Shown piece after piece: positions 1-13,338 of a stretch of 64,000 nt of DNA. The DNA lies in NCBI GenBank assembly GCA_947652605.1, contig CANTFG010000167.1, positions 62,001 through 126,000 on the forward strand, given 5' to 3'. The position numbers and the translations under genes are program-made. How positions within the stretch are numbered: position 1 is the first letter of the stretch; the number at the start of each line of letters is the position of its first letter. The stretch comes from Elmis aenea. Its lineage: Eukaryota; Arthropoda; Insecta; Coleoptera; Elmidae. The notes beneath the pieces are model-generated. The model saw only the letters and a list, made by a program, of their open reading frames with translations. It did not search any database and was not told the origin of the DNA.

Positions 1-171
1 TTGATTTGTATATCACAGGAACAGTTTATCCATCGCCTCTTTACATGAATACAATTGTTTTGCATATGTCTTTCAAAGAGCTGGTTTTAATTTTTAATAA
101 TTTCCTAAAAATACCGTGCTTTAGTTAATACATATGTTCCTTAAGCGACTATTTCGAAACAATTTCAATTA
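1..171 (+). repeat. Reference monomer (type S) defining the unit numbering
   Basis: The first complete unit serves as the ruler. Constant landmarks, by monomer position: a CAATTG palindrome at 52-57, CATATG at 63-68 and again at 131-136, a T-rich block 'ggttttaatttttaa' at 83-97, 'ataccgtgct' at 111-120, and 'gcgactattt' at 145-154. CpG occurs at 34, 115, 146 and 155. This unit is type S: 'caaagag' at 74-80, 'ttaag' at 141-145, intact TTCGAA at 153-158 and 'tttcaatt' at 163-170. The choice of base 1 as phase is only convenience. Confidence 0.95.
90..112 (+). other. Short AT inverted repeat within the monomer (representative site)
   Basis: ATTTTTA at monomer positions 90-96 pairs with TAAAAAT at 106-112 around a 9-base loop. 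The arms are kept in nearly all units; type A breaks the outer pair of the right arm (t106a). The stem is entirely A/T, so a stable cruciform is doubtful, but it is one of the few dyads present in every unit. Confidence 0.5.
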
Positions 172-313
172 TTGATTTGTATATCACTGGAACAGTTTAT
201 CCATCGCCTCTTTACATGAATACAATTGTTTTGCATATGTCTTTCAATGAGCTGGTTTTAATTTTTAATGATTTCCAAAAAATACCGTGCTTTAGTTCAT
301 ACATATGTTCCTT

Positions 314-330
314 GAGCGACTATTTCGAAA
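314..330 (-). other. CENP-B-box-like 17-mer (representative site)
   Basis: Read on the minus strand, this site matches seven of the nine required positions of the mammalian CENP-B box: TTCG, then A five bases further, then CG; the last two G are C and T here. It lies at monomer positions 143-159 and is intact in types S, A, E, F, I, M, N, O, P and some D. Types B, C, G, H, J, K, L, Q and R change its CpG (TTCT, TTTG or TTTT). A 7/9 match is expected by chance about 0.5 times per 171 bp on both strands with uniform base use, so the match itself is weak; the type-specific on/off pattern is real. Confidence 0.4.
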
Positions 331-1368
331 CAATTTTAATTATTGATTTGTATATCACAGAAACAGTTTATCCATCGCCTCTTTACATGAATACAATTGT
401 TTTGCATATGTCTTTCAATGAGCTGGTTTTAATTTTTAATAATTTCCTAAAAATACCGTGCTTTAGTTAATACATATGTTCCTTGAGCGACTATTTCTAA
501 ACAATTTTAATTATTGATTTGTATATCACAGGAACAGTTTATCCATCGCCTCTTTACATGAATACAATTGTTTTGCATATGTCTTTCAATGAGCTGGTTT
601 TAATTTTTAATAATTTCCTAAAAATACAGTGCTTTAGTTAATACATATGTTCCTTGAGCGACTATTTCTAAACAATTTTAATTATTGATTTGTATATGAC
701 AGGAACAGTTTATCCATCGCCTTTTTACATGAATACAATTGTTTTGCATATGTCTTTCAATGAGCTGGTTTTAATTTTTAATAATGTCTTAAAAATACCG
801 TGCTTTAGTTAATACATATGTTCCTTGAGCGACTATTTCGAAACAATTTTAATTATTGATTTGTATATCACAGGAACAGTTTATCCATCGCCTCTTTACA
901 TGAATACAATTGTTTTGCATATATCTTTCAATGAGCTGGTTTTAATTTTTAATAATTTCCTAAAAATACCGTGCTTTAGTTAATACATATGTTCCTTGAG
1001 CGACTATTTCGAAACAATTTTAATTATTGATTTGTATATCACAGAAACAGTTTATCCATCGTCTCTTTACATGAATACAATTGTATTGCATATGTCTTTC
1101 AATGAGCTGGTTTTAATTTTTAATAATTTCCTAAAAATACCGTGCTTTAGTTAATACATATGTTCCTTGAGCGACTATTTCGAAACAATTTTAATTATTG
1201 ATTTGTATATCACAGGACAAGTTTATCCTTCGCATCTTTACATGAATACAATTGTTTTGCATATGTCTTTCAATGAGCTGGTTTTAATTTTTAATAATTT
1301 CCTAAAAATACCGTGCTTTAGTTAATACATATGTTCCTTGAGCGACTATTTTGAAACAATTTTAATTA

Positions 1369-1539
1369 TTGATTTGTATATCACAGGAACAGTTTATCCA
1401 TCGCCTCTTTATATGAATACAATTGTTTTGCATATGTCTTTCAATGAGCTGGTTTTAATTTTTAATAATTTCCTAAAAATACAGTGCTTTAGTTAATACA
1501 TATGTTCCTTGAGCGACTATTTCTAAACAATTTTAATTA
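1369..1539 (+). repeat. Hybrid monomer H/C
   Basis: The front carries the H marker (tttaTatg, c44t), the back the C markers (acAg, c115a, and TTCTAA), and the next unit is D, the normal successor of C. This is the expected product of out-of-register recombination between an H and a C unit, and it explains the second D-H block. The same hybrid occurs at 33683-33853, and again, in a different context, at 17785-17955. Confidence 0.8.
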
Positions 1540-3591
1540 TTGATTTGTATATGACAGGAACAGTTTATCCATCGCCTTTTTACATGAATACAATTGTTTT
1601 GCATATGTCTTTCAATGAGCTGGTTTTAATTTTTAATAATGTCTTAAAAATACCGTGCTTTAGTTAATACATATGTTCCTTGAGCGACTATTTCGAAACA
1701 ATTTTAATTATTGATTTGTATATCACAGGAACAGTTTATCCATCGCCTCTTTACATGAATACAATTGTTTTGCATATATCTTTCAATGAGCTGGTTTTAA
1801 TTTTTAATAATTTCCTAAAAATACCGTGCTTTAGTTAATACATATGTTCCTTGAGCGACTATTTCGAAACAATTTTAATTATTGATTTGTATATCACAGA
1901 AACAGTTTATTCATCGTCTCTTTACATGAATACAATTGTATTGCATATGTCTTTCAATGAGCTGGTTTTAATTTTTAATAATTTCCTAAAAATACCGTGC
2001 TTTAGTTAATACATATGTTCCTTGAGCGACTATTTCGAAACAATTTTAATTATTGATTTGTATATCACAGGACAAGTTTATCCTTTGCATCTTTACATGA
2101 ATACAATTGTTTTGCATATGTCTTTCAATGAGCTGGTTTTAATTTTTAATAATTTCCTAAAAATACCGTGCTTTAGTTAATACATATGTTCCTTGAGCGA
2201 CTATTTTGAAACAATTTTAATTATTGATTTGTATATCACAGGAACAGTTTATCCATCGCCTCTTTATATGAATACAATTGTTTTGCATATGTCTTTCAAT
2301 GAGCTGGTTTTAATTTTTAATAATTTCCTAAAAATACCGTGCTTTAGTTAATACATATGTTCCTTGAGCGACTATTTCTAAACAATTTTAATTATTGATT
2401 GGTATATCACAGGAACAGTTTATCCATCGCCTCTTTACATGAATACAATTGTTTTGCATATATCTTTCAATGAGCTGGTTTTAATTTTTAATAATTTCCT
2501 AAAAATACCGTGCTTTAGTTAATACATATGTTCCTTGAGCGACTATTTCGAAACAATTTTAATTATTGATTTGTATATCACAGAAACAGTTTATCCATCG
2601 CCTCTTTACATGAATACAATTGTTTTGCATATGTCTTTCAATGAGCTGGTTTTAATTTTTAATGATTTCCTAAAAATACCGTGCTTTAGTTAATACATAT
2701 GTTCCTTGAGCGACTATTTTTGAACAATTTTAATTATTGATTTGTATATCACAGGACAAGTTTATCCTTCGCATCTTTACATGAATACAATTGTTTTGCA
2801 TATGTCTTTCAATGAGCTGGTTTTAATTTTTAATGATTTCCTAAAAATACCGTGCTTTAGTTAATACATATGTTCCTTGAGCGACTATTTCTAAACAATT
2901 TTAATTATTGATTTGTATATCACAGGAACAGTTTATCCATCGCCTCTTTACATGAATACAATTGTTTTGCATATGTCTTTCAATGAGCTGGTTTTAATTT
3001 TTAATAATTTCTTAAAAATACCGTGCTTTAGTTAATACATATGTTTCTTGAGCGACTATTTCTAAACAATTTTAATTATTGATTTGTATATCACAGGAAC
3101 AGTTTATCCATCGCCTCTTTACATGAATACAATTGTTTTGCATATGTCTTTCAATGAGCTGGTTTTAATTTTTAATAATTTCCTAAAAATACCGTGCTTT
3201 AGTTAATACATATGTTCCTTAAGCGACTATTTCGAAACAATTTCAATTATTGATTTGTATATCACAGAAACAGTTTATCCATCGCCTCTTTACATGAATA
3301 CAATTGTTTTGCATATGTCTTTCAATGAGCTGGTTTTAATTTTTAATAATTTCCTAAAAATACCGTGCTTTAGTTAATACATATGTTCCTTGAGCGACTA
3401 TTTCGAAACAATTTTAATTATTGATTTGTATATCACAGGAACAGTTTATCCATCGCTTCTTTACATGAATACAATTGTTTTGCATATGTCTTTCAATGAG
3501 CTGGTTTTAATTTTTAATAATTTCCTAAAAATACCGTGCTTTAGTTAATACATATATTCCTTGAGCGACTATTTCTGAACAATTTTAATTA

Positions 3592-4446
3592 TTGATTTGT
3601 ATATCACAGGAACAGTTTATCCATCGCCTCTTTACATGAATACAATTGTTTTGCATATGTCTTTCAAAGAGCTGGTTTTAATTTTTAATAATTTCCTAAA
3701 AATACCGTGCTTTAGTTAATACATATGTTCCTTAAGCGACTATTTCGAAACAATTTCAATTATTGATTTGTATATCACTGGAACAGTTTATCCATCGCCT
3801 CTTTACATGAATACAATTGTTTTGCATATGTCTTTCAATGAGCTGGTTTTAATTTTTAATGATTTTCAAAAAATACCGTGCTTTAGTTCATACATATGTT
3901 CCTTGAGCGACTATTTCGAAACAATTTTAATTATTGATTTGTATATCACAGAAACAGTTTATCCATCGCCTCTTTACATGAATACAATTGTTTTGCATAT
4001 GTCTTTCAATGAGCTGGTTTTAATTTTTAATAATTTCCTAAAAATACCGTGCTTTAGTTAATACATATGTTCCTTGAGCGACTATTTCTAAACAATTTTA
4101 ATTATTGATTTGTATATCACAGGAACAGTTTATCCATCGCCTCTTTACATGAATACAATTGTTTTGCATATGTCTTTCAATGAGCTGGTTTTAATTTTTA
4201 ATAATTTCCTAAAAATACAGTGCTTTAGTTAATACATATGTTCCTTGAGCGACTATTTCTAAACAATTTTAATTATTGATTTGTATATGACAGGAACAGT
4301 TTATCCATCGCCTTTTTACATGAATACAATTGTTTTGCATATGTCTTTCAATGAGCTGGTTTTAATTTTTAATAATGTCTTAAAAATACCGTGCTTTAGT
4401 TAATACATATGTTCCTTGAGCGACTATTTCTAAACAATTTTAATTA
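3592..4446 (+). repeat. 5-monomer sub-unit S-A-B-C-D
   Basis: Five units (855 bp) in canonical order S, A, B, C, D, followed by a fresh S-like unit and A-B-C-D again at 4447. The A unit here (3763) has 'gattttcaaa' where other A units have 'gatttccaaa', a private variant that is shared only with the A unit at 36077. The D unit ends in TTCTAA, whereas D units that lead on to E end in TTCGAA. Confidence 0.8.
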
Positions 4447-7400
4447 TTGATTTGTATATCACAGGAACAGTTTATCCATCGCCTCTTTACATGAATACAA
4501 TTGTTTTGCATATGTCTTTCAATGAGCTGGTTTTAATTTTTAATAATTTCCTAAAAATACCGTGCTTTAGTTAATACATATGTTCCTTAAGCGACTATTT
4601 CGAAACAATTTCAATTATTGATTTGTATATCACTGGAACAGTTTATCCATCGCCTCTTTACATGAATACAATTGTTTTGCATATGTCTTTCAATGAGCTG
4701 GTTTTAATTTTTAATGATTTCCAAAAAATACCGTGCTTTAGTTCATACATATGTTCCTTGAGCGACTATTTCGAAACAATTTTAATTATTGATTTGTATA
4801 TCACAGAAACAGTTTATCCATCGCCTCTTTACATGAATACAATTGTTTTGCATATGTCTTTCAATGAGCTGGTTTTAATTTTTAATAATTTCCTAAAAAT
4901 ACCGTGCTTTAGTTAATACATATGTTCCTTGAGCGACTATTTCTAAACAATTTTAATTATTGATTTGTATATCACAGGAACAGTTTATCCATCGCCTCTT
5001 TACATGAATACAATTGTTTTGCATATGTCTTTCAATGAGCTGGTTTTAATTTTTAATAATTTCCTAAAAATACAGTGCTTTAGTTAATACATATGTTCCT
5101 TGTGCGACTATTTCTAAACAATTTTAATTATTGATTTGTATATGACAGGAACAGTTTATCCATCGCCTTTTTACATGAATACAATTGTTTTGCATATGTC
5201 TTTCAATGAGCTGGTTTTAATTTTTAATAATGTCTTAAAAATACCGTGCTTTAGTTAATACATATGTTCCTTGAGCGACTATTTCGAAACAATTTTAATT
5301 ATTGATTTGTATATCACAGGAACAGTTTATCCATCGCCTCTTTACATGAATACAATTGTTTTGCATATATCTTTCAATGAGCTGGTTTTAATTTTTAATG
5401 ATTTCCTAAAAATACCGTGCTTTAGTTAATACATATGTTCCTTGAGCGACTATTTCGAAACAATTTTAATTATTGATTTGTATATCACAGAAACAGTTTA
5501 TCCATCGTCTCTTTACATGAATACAATTGTATTGCATATGTCTTTTAATGAGCTGGTTTTAATTTTTAATAATTTCCTAAAAATACCGTGCTTTAGTTAA
5601 TACATATGTTCCTTGAGCGACTATTTCGAAACAATTTTAATTATTGATTTGTATATCACAGGACAAGTTTATCCTTCGCATCTTTACATGAATACAATTG
5701 TTTTGCATATGTCTTTCAATGAGCTGGTTTTAATTTTTAATAATTTCCTAAAAATACCGTGCTTTAGTTAATACATATGTTCCTTGAGCGACTATTTTGA
5801 AACAATTTTAATTATTGATTTGTATATCACAGGAACAGTTTATCCATCGCCTCTTTATATGAATACAATTGTTTTGCATATGTCTTTCAATGAGCTGGTT
5901 TTAATTTTTAATAATTTCCTAAAAATACCGTGCTTTAGTTAATACATATGTTCCTTGAGCGACTATTTCTAAACAATTTTAATTATTGATTGGTATATCA
6001 CAGGAACAGTTTATCCATCGCCTCTTTACATGAATACAATTGTTTTGCATATATCTTTCAATGAGCTGGTTTTAATTTTTAATAATTTCCTAAAAATACC
6101 GTGCTTTAGTTAATACATATGTTCCTTGAGCGACTATTTCGAAACAATTTTAATTATTGATTTGTATATCACAGAAACAGTTTATCCATCGCCTCTTTAC
6201 ATGAATACAATTGTTTTGCATATGTCTTTCAATGAGCTGGTTTTAATTTTTAATGATTTCCTAAAAATACCGTGCTTTAGTTAATACATATGTTCCTTGA
6301 GCGACTATTTTTAAACAATTTTAATTATTGATTTGTATATCACAGGACAAGTTTATCCTTCGCATCTTTACATGAATACAATTGTTTTGCATATGTCTTT
6401 CAATGAGCTGGTTTTAATTTTTAATAATTTTCTAAAAATACCGTGCTTTAGTTAATACATATGTTCCTTGAGCGACTATTTCTAAACAATTTTAATTATT
6501 GATTTGTATATCACAGGAACAGTTTATCCATCGCCTCTTTACATGAATACAATTGTTTTGCATATGTCTTTCAATGAGCTGGTTTTAATTTTTAATAATT
6601 TCTTAAAAATACCGTGCTTTAGTTAATACATATGTTTCTTGAGCGACTATTTCTAAACAATTTTAATTATTGATTTGTATATCACAGGAACAGTTTATCC
6701 ATCGCCTCTTTACATGAATACAATTGTTTTGCATATGTCTTTCAATGAGCTGGTTTTAATTTTTAATAATTTCCTAAAAATACCGTGCTTTAGTTAATAC
6801 ATATGTTCCTTAAGCGACTATTTCGAAACAATTTTAATTATAGATTTGTATATCACAGGAACAGTTTATCCATCGCCTCTTTACATGAATACAATTGTTT
6901 TGCATATGTCTTTCAATGAGCTGGTTTTAATTTTTAATAATTTTCTAAAAATACCGTGCTTTAGTTAATACATATGTTCCTTGAGCGACTATTTCGAAAC
7001 AATTTTAATTATTGATTTGTATATTACAGGAACAATTTATCTATCGCCTCTTTACATGTATACAATTGTTTTGCATATGTCTTTCAAAGAGCTGGTTTTA
7101 ATTTTTAATAATTTCCTAAAAATACCGTGCTTTAGTTAATACATATGTTCCTTGAGCGACTATTTCGAAACAATTTTAATTATTGATTTGTATATCACAG
7201 GAACAGTTTATCCATCGCCTCTTTACAGAATACAATTGTTTTGCATATGTCTTTCAATGAGCTGGTTTTAATTTTTAATAATTTCCTAAAAATACCGTGC
7301 TTTAGTTAATACATATGTTCCTTAAGCGACTATTTCGAAACAATTTCAATTATTGATTTGTATATCACAGAAACAGTTTATCCATCGCCTCTTTACATGA

Positions 7401-7694
7401 ATACAATTGTTTTGCATATGTCTTTCAATGAGCTGGTTTTAATTTTTAATAATTTCCTAAAAATACCGTGCTTTAGTTAATACATATGTTCCTTGAGCGA
7501 CTATTTCTAAACAATTTTAATTATTGATTTGTATATCACAGGAACAGTTTATTCATCGCTTCTTTACATGAATACAATTGTTTTGCATATGTCTTTCAAT
7601 GAGCTGGTTTTAATTTTTAATAATTTCCTAAAAATACCGTGCTTTAGTTAATACATATATTCCTTGAGCGACTATTTCTGAACAATTTTAATTA
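4447..7694 (+). repeat. Canonical 19-monomer higher-order repeat
   Basis: This is the only complete, unduplicated run of the order S A B C D E F G H I J K L M N O P Q R, 3248 bp (19 x 171 minus one base). The first unit is S-like but has 'caatgag' instead of 'caaagag', so it resembles P. E at 5302 carries 'gatttccta' and F at 5473 'tttaatgag', both shared with the copies at 37616 and 37958. P at 7183 has lost one base near 7227. Calling this arrangement ancestral is inference: the other blocks can be derived from it by deletions and duplications of whole units. Confidence 0.82.
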
Positions 7695-10600
7695 TTGATT
7701 TGTATATCACAGGAACAGTTTATCCATCGCCTCTTTACATGAATACAATTGTTTTGCATATGTCTTTCAAAGAGCTGGTTTTAATTTTTAATAATTTCCT
7801 AAAAATACCGTGCTTTAGTTAATACATATGTTCCTTAAGCGACTATTTCGAAACAATTTCAATTATTGATTTGTATATCACAGAAACAGTTTATCCATCG
7901 CCTCTTTACATGAATACAATTGTTTTGCATATGTCTTTCAATGAGCTGGTTTTAATTTTTAATAATGTGTTAAAAATACCGTGCTTTAGTTAATACATAT
8001 GTTCCTTGAGCGACTATTTCTAAACAATTTTAATTATTGATTTGTATATCACAGGAACAGTTTATCCATCGCCTCTTTACATGAATACAATTGTTTTGCA
8101 TATGTCTTTCAATGAGCTGGTTTTAATTTTTAATAATTTCCTAAAAATACAGTGCTTTAGTTAATACATATGTTCCTTGAGCGACTATTTCTAAACAATT
8201 TTAATTATTGATTTGTATATGACAGGAACAGTTTATCCATCGCCTCTTTACATGAATACAATTGTTTTGCATATGTCTTTCAATGAGCTGGTTTTAATTT
8301 TTAATAATGTCTTAAAAATACCGTGCTTTAGTTAATACATATGTTCCTTGAGCGACTATTTCGAAACAATTTTAATTATTGATTTGTATATCACAGGAAC
8401 AGTTTATCCATCGCCTCTTTACATGAATACAATTGTTTTGCATATATCTTTCAATGAGCTGGTTTTAATTTTTAATAATTTCCTAAAAATACCGTGCTTT
8501 AGTTAATACATTATGTTCCTTGAGCGACTATTTCAAAACAATTTTAATTATTGATTTGTATATCACAGAAACAGTTTATCCATCGTCTCTTTACATGAAT
8601 ACAATTGTATTGCATATGTCTTTCAATGAGCTGGTTTTAATTTTTAATAATTTCCTAAAAATACCGTGCTTTAGTTAATACATATGTTCCTTGAGCGACT
8701 ATTTCGAAACAATTTTAATTATTGATTTGTATATCACAGGACAAGTTTATCCTTCGCATCTTTACATGAATACAATTGTTTTGCATATGTCTTTCAATGA
8801 GCTGGTTTTAATTTTTAATAATTTCCTAAAAATACCGTGCTTTAGTTAATACATATGTTCCATGAGCGACTATTTTGAAACAATTTTAATTATTGATTTG
8901 TATATCACAGGAACAGTTTATCCATCGCCTCTTTATATGAATACAATTGTTTTGCATATGTCTTTCAATGAGCTGGTTTTAATTTTTAATAATTTCCTAA
9001 AAATACCGTGCTTTAGTTAATACATATGTTCCTTGAGCGACTATTTCTAAACAATTTTAATTATTGATTGGTATATCACAGGAACAGTTTATCCATCGCC
9101 TCTTTACATGAATACAATTGTTTTGCATATATCTTTCAATGAGCTGGTTTTAATTTTTAATAATTTCCTAAAAATACCGTGCTTTAGTTAATACATATGT
9201 TCCTTGAGCGACTATTTCGAAACAATTTTAATTATTGATTTGTATATCACAGAAACAGTTTATCCATCGCCTCTTTACATGAATACAATTGTTTTGCATA
9301 TGTCTTTCAATGAGCTGGTTTTAATTTTTAATGATTTCCTAAAAATACCGTGCTTTAGTTAATACATATGTTCCTTGAGCGACTATTTTTAAACAATTTT
9401 AATTATTGATTTGTATATCACAGGACAAGTTTATCCTTCGCATCTTTACATGAATACAATTGTTTTGCATATGTCTTTCAATGAGCTGGTTTTAATTTTT
9501 AATAATTTTCTAAAAATACCGTGCTTTAGTTAATACATATGTTCCTTGAGCGACTATTTCTAAACAATTTTAATTATTGATTTGTATATCACAGGAACAG
9601 TTTATCCATCGCCTCTTTACATGAATACAATTGTTTTGCATATGTCTTTCAATGAGCTGGTTTTAATTTTTAATAATTTCTTAAAAATACCGTGCTTTAG
9701 TTAATACATATGTTTCTTAAGCGACTATTTCTAAACAATTTTAATTATTGATTTGTATATCACAGGAACAGTTTATCCATCGCCTCTTTACATGAATACA
9801 ATTGTTTTGCATATGTCTTTCAATGAGCTGGTTTTAATTTTTAATAATTTCCTAAAAATACCGTGCTTTAGTTAATACATATGTTCCTTAAGCGACTATT
9901 TCGAAACAATTTTAATTATAGATTTGTATATCACAGGAACAGTTTATCCATCGCCTCTTTACATGAATACAATTGTTTTGCATATGTCTTTCAATGAGCT
10001 GGTTTTAATTTTTAATAATTTTCTAAAAATACCGTGCTTTAGTTAATACATATGTTCCTTGAGCGACTATTTCGAAACAATTTTAATTATTGATTTGTAT
10101 ATTACAGGAACAATTTATCTATCGCCTCTTTACATGTATACAATTGTTTTGCATATGTCTTTCAAAGAGCTGGTTTTAATTTTTAATAATTTCCTAAAAA
10201 TACCGTGCTTTAGTTAATACATATGTTCCTTGAGCGACTATTTCGAAACAATTTTAATTATTGATTTGTATATCACAGGAACAGTTTATCCATCGCCTCT
10301 TTACATGAATACAATTGTTTTGCATATGTCTTTCAATGAGCTGGTTTTAATTTTTAATAATTTCCTAAAAATACCGTGCTTTAGTTAATACATATGTTCC
10401 TTAAGCGACTATTTCGAAACAATTTCAATTATTGATTTGTATATCACAGAAACAGTTTATCCATCGCCTCTTTACATGAATACAATTGTTTTGCATATGT
10501 CTTTCAATGAGCTGGTTTTAATTTTTAATAATTTCCTAAAAATACCGTGCTTTAGTTAATACATATGTTCCTTGAGCGACTATTTCTAAACAATTTTAAT

Positions 10601-10773
10601 TATTGATTTGTATATCACAGGAACAGTTTATCCATCGCTTCTTTACATGAATACAATTGTTTTGCATATGTCTTTCAATGAGCTGGTTTTAATTTTTAAT
10701 AATTTCCTAAAAATACCGTGCTTTAGTTAATACATATATTCCTTGAGCGACTATTTCTGAACAATTTTAATTA
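7695..10773 (+). repeat. 18-monomer HOR lacking type A, copy 1
   Basis: Order S Q C D E F G H I J K L M N O P Q R, 3079 bp (18 x 171 plus one inserted t at 8511). Compared with the 19-mer, unit A is missing; S is followed by a unit of the B/Q class. That unit (7866) carries 'aatgtgtta', a variant otherwise seen in D units at 11458, 12997 and 43943. The D unit has 'cctc' rather than 'cctt'. L has 'gtttcttaag'. The same 18-mer recurs at 40181 and 57452 and starts again at 62924. Confidence 0.83.
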
Positions 10774-13338
10774 TTGATTTGTATATCACAGGAACAGTTT
10801 ATCCATCGCCTCTTTACATGTATACAATTGTTTTGCATATGTCTTTCAAAGAGCTGGTTTTAATTTTTAATAATTTCCTAAAAATACCGTGCTTTAGTTA
10901 ATACATATGTTCCTTAAGCGACTATTTCGAAACAATTTTAATTATTGATTTGTATATCACTGGAACAGTTTATCCATCGCCTCTTTACATGAATACAATT
11001 GTTTTGCATATGTCTTTCAATGAGCTGGTTTTAATTTTTAATGATTTCCAAAAAATACCGTGCTTTAGTTCATACATATGTTCCTTGAGCGACTATTTCG
11101 AAACAATTTTAATTATTGATTTGTATATCACAGAAACAGTTTATCCATCGCCTCTTTACATGAATACAATTGTTTTGCATATGTCTTTCAATGAGCTGGT
11201 TTTAATTTTTAATAATTTCCTAAAAATACCGTGCTTTAGTTAATACATATGTTCCTTGAGCGACTATTTCTAAACAATTTTAATTATTGATTTGTATATC
11301 ACAGGAACAGTTTATCCATCGCCTCTTTACATGAATACAATTGTTTTGCATATGTCTTTCAATGAGCTGGTTTTAATTTTTAATAATTTCCTAAAAATAC
11401 AGTGCTTTAGTTAATACATATGTTCCTTGAGCGACTATTTCTAAACAATTTTAATTATTGATTTGTATATGACAGGAACAGTTTATCCATCGCCTTTTTA
11501 CATGAATACAATTGTTTTGCATATGTCTTTCAATGAGCTGGTTTTAATTTTTAATAATGTGTTAAAAATACCGTGCTTTAGTTAATACATATGTTCCTTG
11601 AGCGACTATTTCTAAACAATTTTAATTATTGATTTGTATATCACAGGAACAGTTTATCCATCGCCTCTTTACATGAATACAATTGTTTTGCATATGTCTT
11701 TCAATGAGCTGGTTTTAATTTTTAATAATTTCCTAAAAATACCGTGCTTTAGTTAATACATATATTCCTTGAGCGACTATTTCTGAACAATTTTAATTAT
11801 TGATTTGTATATCACAGGAACAGTTTATCCATCGCCTCTTTACATGAATAGAATTGTTTTGCATATGTCTTTCAAAGAGCTGGTTTTAATTTTTAATAAT
11901 TTCCTAAAAATACCGTGCTTTAGTTAATACATATGTTCCTTAAGCGACTATTTCGAAACAATTTCAATTATTGATTTGTATATCACTGGAACAGTTTATC
12001 CATCGCCTCTTTACATGAATACAATTGTTTTGCATATGTCTTTTAATGAGCTGGTTTTAATTTTTAATGATTTCCAAAAAATACCGTGCTTTAGTTCATA
12101 CATATGTTCCTTGAGCGACTATTTCGAAACAATTTTAATTATTGATTTGTATATCACAGAAACAGTTTATCCATCGCCTCTTTACATGAATACAATTGTT
12201 TTGCATATGTCTTTCAATGAGCTGGTTTTAATTTTTAATAATTTCCTAAAAATACCGTGCTTTAGTTAATACATATATTCCTTGAGCGACTATTTCTGAA
12301 CAATTTTAATTATTGATTTGTATATCACAGGAACAGTTTATCCATCGCCTCTTTACATGTATACAATTGTTTTGCATATGTCTTTCAAAGAGCTGGTTTT
12401 AATTTTTAATAATTTCCTAAAAATACCGTGCTTTAGTTAATACATATGTTCCTTAAGCGACTATTTCGAAACAATTTTAATTATTGATTTGTATATCACT
12501 GGAACAGTTTATCCATCGCCTCTTTACATGAATACAATTGTTTTGCATATGTCTTTCAATGAGCTGGTTTTAATTTTTAATGATTTCCAAAAAATACCGT
12601 GCTTTAGTTCATACATATGTTCCTTGAGCGACTATTTCGAAACAATTTTAATTATTGATTTGTATATCACAGAAACAGTTTATCCATCGCCTCTTTACAT
12701 GAATACAATTGTTTTGCATATGTCTTTCAATGAGCTGGTTTTAATTTTTAATAATTTCCTAAAAATACCGTGCTTTAGTTAATACATATGTTCCTTGAGC
12801 GACTATTTCTAAACAATTTTAATTATTGATTTGTATATCACAGGAACAGTTTATCCATCGCCTCTTTACATGAATACAATTGTTTTGCATATGTCTTTCA
12901 ATGAGCTGGTTTTAATTTTTAATAATTTCCTAAAAATACAGTGCTTTAGTTAATACATATGTTCCTTGAGCGACTATTTCTAAACAATTTTAATTATTGA
13001 TTTGTATATGACAGGAACAGTTTATCCATCGCCTTTTTACATGAATACAATTGTTTTGCATATGTCTTTCAATGAGCTGGTTTTAATTTTTAATAATGTG
13101 TTAAAAATACCGTGCTTTAGTTAATACATATGTTCCTTGAGCGACTATTTCTAAACAATTTTAATTATTGATTTGTATATCACAGGAACAGTTTATCCAT
13201 CGCCTCTTTACATGAATACAATTGTTTTGCATATGTCTTTCAATGAGCTGGTTTTAATTTTTAATAATTTCCTAAAAATACCGTGCTTTAGTTAATACAT
13301 ATATTCCTTGAGCGACTATTTCTGAACAATTTTAATTA
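10774..13338 (+). repeat. Scrambled A-rich block: two 6-mers around a 3-mer
   Basis: Fifteen units: S A B C D X (10774-11799), S A B/R (11800-12312), S A B C D X (12313-13338). X is an R-like unit without the c37t marker: it has 'atattcc' and 'tctgaac' but 'cgcctc'. The D units carry 'aatgtgtta'. The S unit at 11800 has 'gaatagaatt' and those at 10774 and 12313 have 'atgtata'. Spacing of successive A units is 1026 and 513 bp. The repeated A-B-C-D strings point to several rounds of small segment duplication. Confidence 0.78.
12142..12312 (+). repeat. Hybrid monomer B/R
   Basis: The front is B (cacagAa and cctc), and the back is R (catatAttcc and tctGaac). The following unit at 12313 is S, the normal successor of R. 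At the matching place in the other long copy (44627) the unit is an ordinary B followed by C, so this junction arose after, or was lost from, one copy. Confidence 0.78.

Larger units (their letters stand above)
1..3591 (+). repeat. 21-monomer rearranged HOR unit
   Basis: Order of types: S A B C D E F G H/C D E F G H I J K L P Q R. The D-E-F-G-H segment is present twice (from 685 and from 1540, 855 bp apart), joined by a hybrid unit at 1369-1539 that begins as H (Tttatatg) and ends as C ('acag'). M, N and O of the canonical order are missing between L and P. The Q at 3250 has TTCGAA where Q normally has TTCTAA. The next S begins at 3592, so the unit is exactly 21 x 171 bp. The same arrangement recurs at 32315. 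Confidence 0.85.

Noticed and set aside
85..111. Phased A/T tracts causing strong DNA curvature
   Set aside because: T and A tracts centre near monomer positions 86, 93, 102 and 109. The spacing is uneven (about 6-9 bases) and does not fit a regular 10-11 bp phasing, so bending is possible but not shown.
177..470. Recurrent 97-codon open frame over an A-B monomer pair (24 near-identical frames in the window, two of them cut to 80 codons)
   Set aside because: 171 bp is 57 codons, so any frame is kept from unit to unit. In this frame most units have TAA at positions 126-128; type A has TCA instead, so the frame simply runs through A and stops in B. The start is TTG, and there is no promoter, ribosome-binding or Kozak context, and no recognisable domain. 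The two 80-codon versions (22627, 27071) result from the 2-bp deletion.
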